A stretch of DNA of 5,802 nucleotides from Proteobacteria bacterium UBA2383 (GTDB taxonomy: Bacteria > Pseudomonadota > Gammaproteobacteria > Competibacterales > Competibacteraceae), in assembly GCA_002343485.1 (NCBI GenBank), contig DDST01000047.1, positions 1 to 5,802 of the forward strand, written 5' to 3'. The position numbers were made by a program, and so were the translations under genes. The first letter of the stretch is position 1, and the number at the start of each line of letters is the position of its first letter. Under the pieces are notes generated by a model. That model did not search any database. It worked only from the letters and a program-made list of their open reading frames with translations, and was not told the DNA's origin. Positions 5,772 to 5,802 of this stretch are shown piece after piece.

Positions 5772-5802
5772 CTGCCTATTGCCAGGCTCAGAGACTGAAT
5801 AA

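Overview
The window is 5.8 kb of bacterial DNA with GC content in the mid-50s by eye. Its gene types are Gram-negative, probably proteobacterial: a periplasmic adaptor, a two-repeat FtsX-type permease, and a Sec-exported c-type cytochrome. I cannot place genus or species from the sequence alone. All five complete genes and one partial gene lie on the minus strand, so transcription runs from high to low coordinates. The two plus-strand coding signals are both decayed.

Left half (1-3388): an ABC efflux/export operon in transcript order ATPase (3388-2672), 787-residue permease (2659-296) and HlyD-type adaptor (292 to beyond the left edge). Gaps are 12 and 3 nt, so this is one transcription unit. 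Together the proteins should form a MacAB- or DevBCA-like tripartite pump: the ATPase drives the permease, and the adaptor links it to an outer-membrane channel not seen here. The substrate cannot be read from the sequence.

Middle (3389-3833, 445 nt without an intact gene): this stretch holds what looks like a frameshifted relic of the C-terminal end of an alkaline phosphatase on the plus strand (about 3415-3753), followed by two short perfect dyads. The start region of the ABC operon lies in this relic. A monoheme cytochrome c gene (4340-3834) follows on its right, with its own strong ribosome binding site.

Right half (4427-5564): a two-gene operon of a SnoaL/NTF2-like small protein (5451-5026) and a TetR-family repressor (5029-4427), coupled by an ATGA overlap. 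Its promoter is the clearest regulatory site in the window. A -35/-10 pair with a 17-nt spacer has a perfect 6+6 bp inverted repeat inside the spacer, nested in a longer 36-bp dyad with the same centre. This is the layout expected of an autorepressed TetR operon.

Right edge (5565-5771): a small plus-strand reading frame resembles both ends of the N-terminal DNA-binding region of an IS630-family transposase with the middle missing, so it is an insertion sequence relic. I saw no CRISPR array, tRNA, rRNA or replication origin. I found no convincing new multi-gene system; the most informative items are the operator-in-promoter, the phosphatase relic and the ABC operon of unknown substrate.
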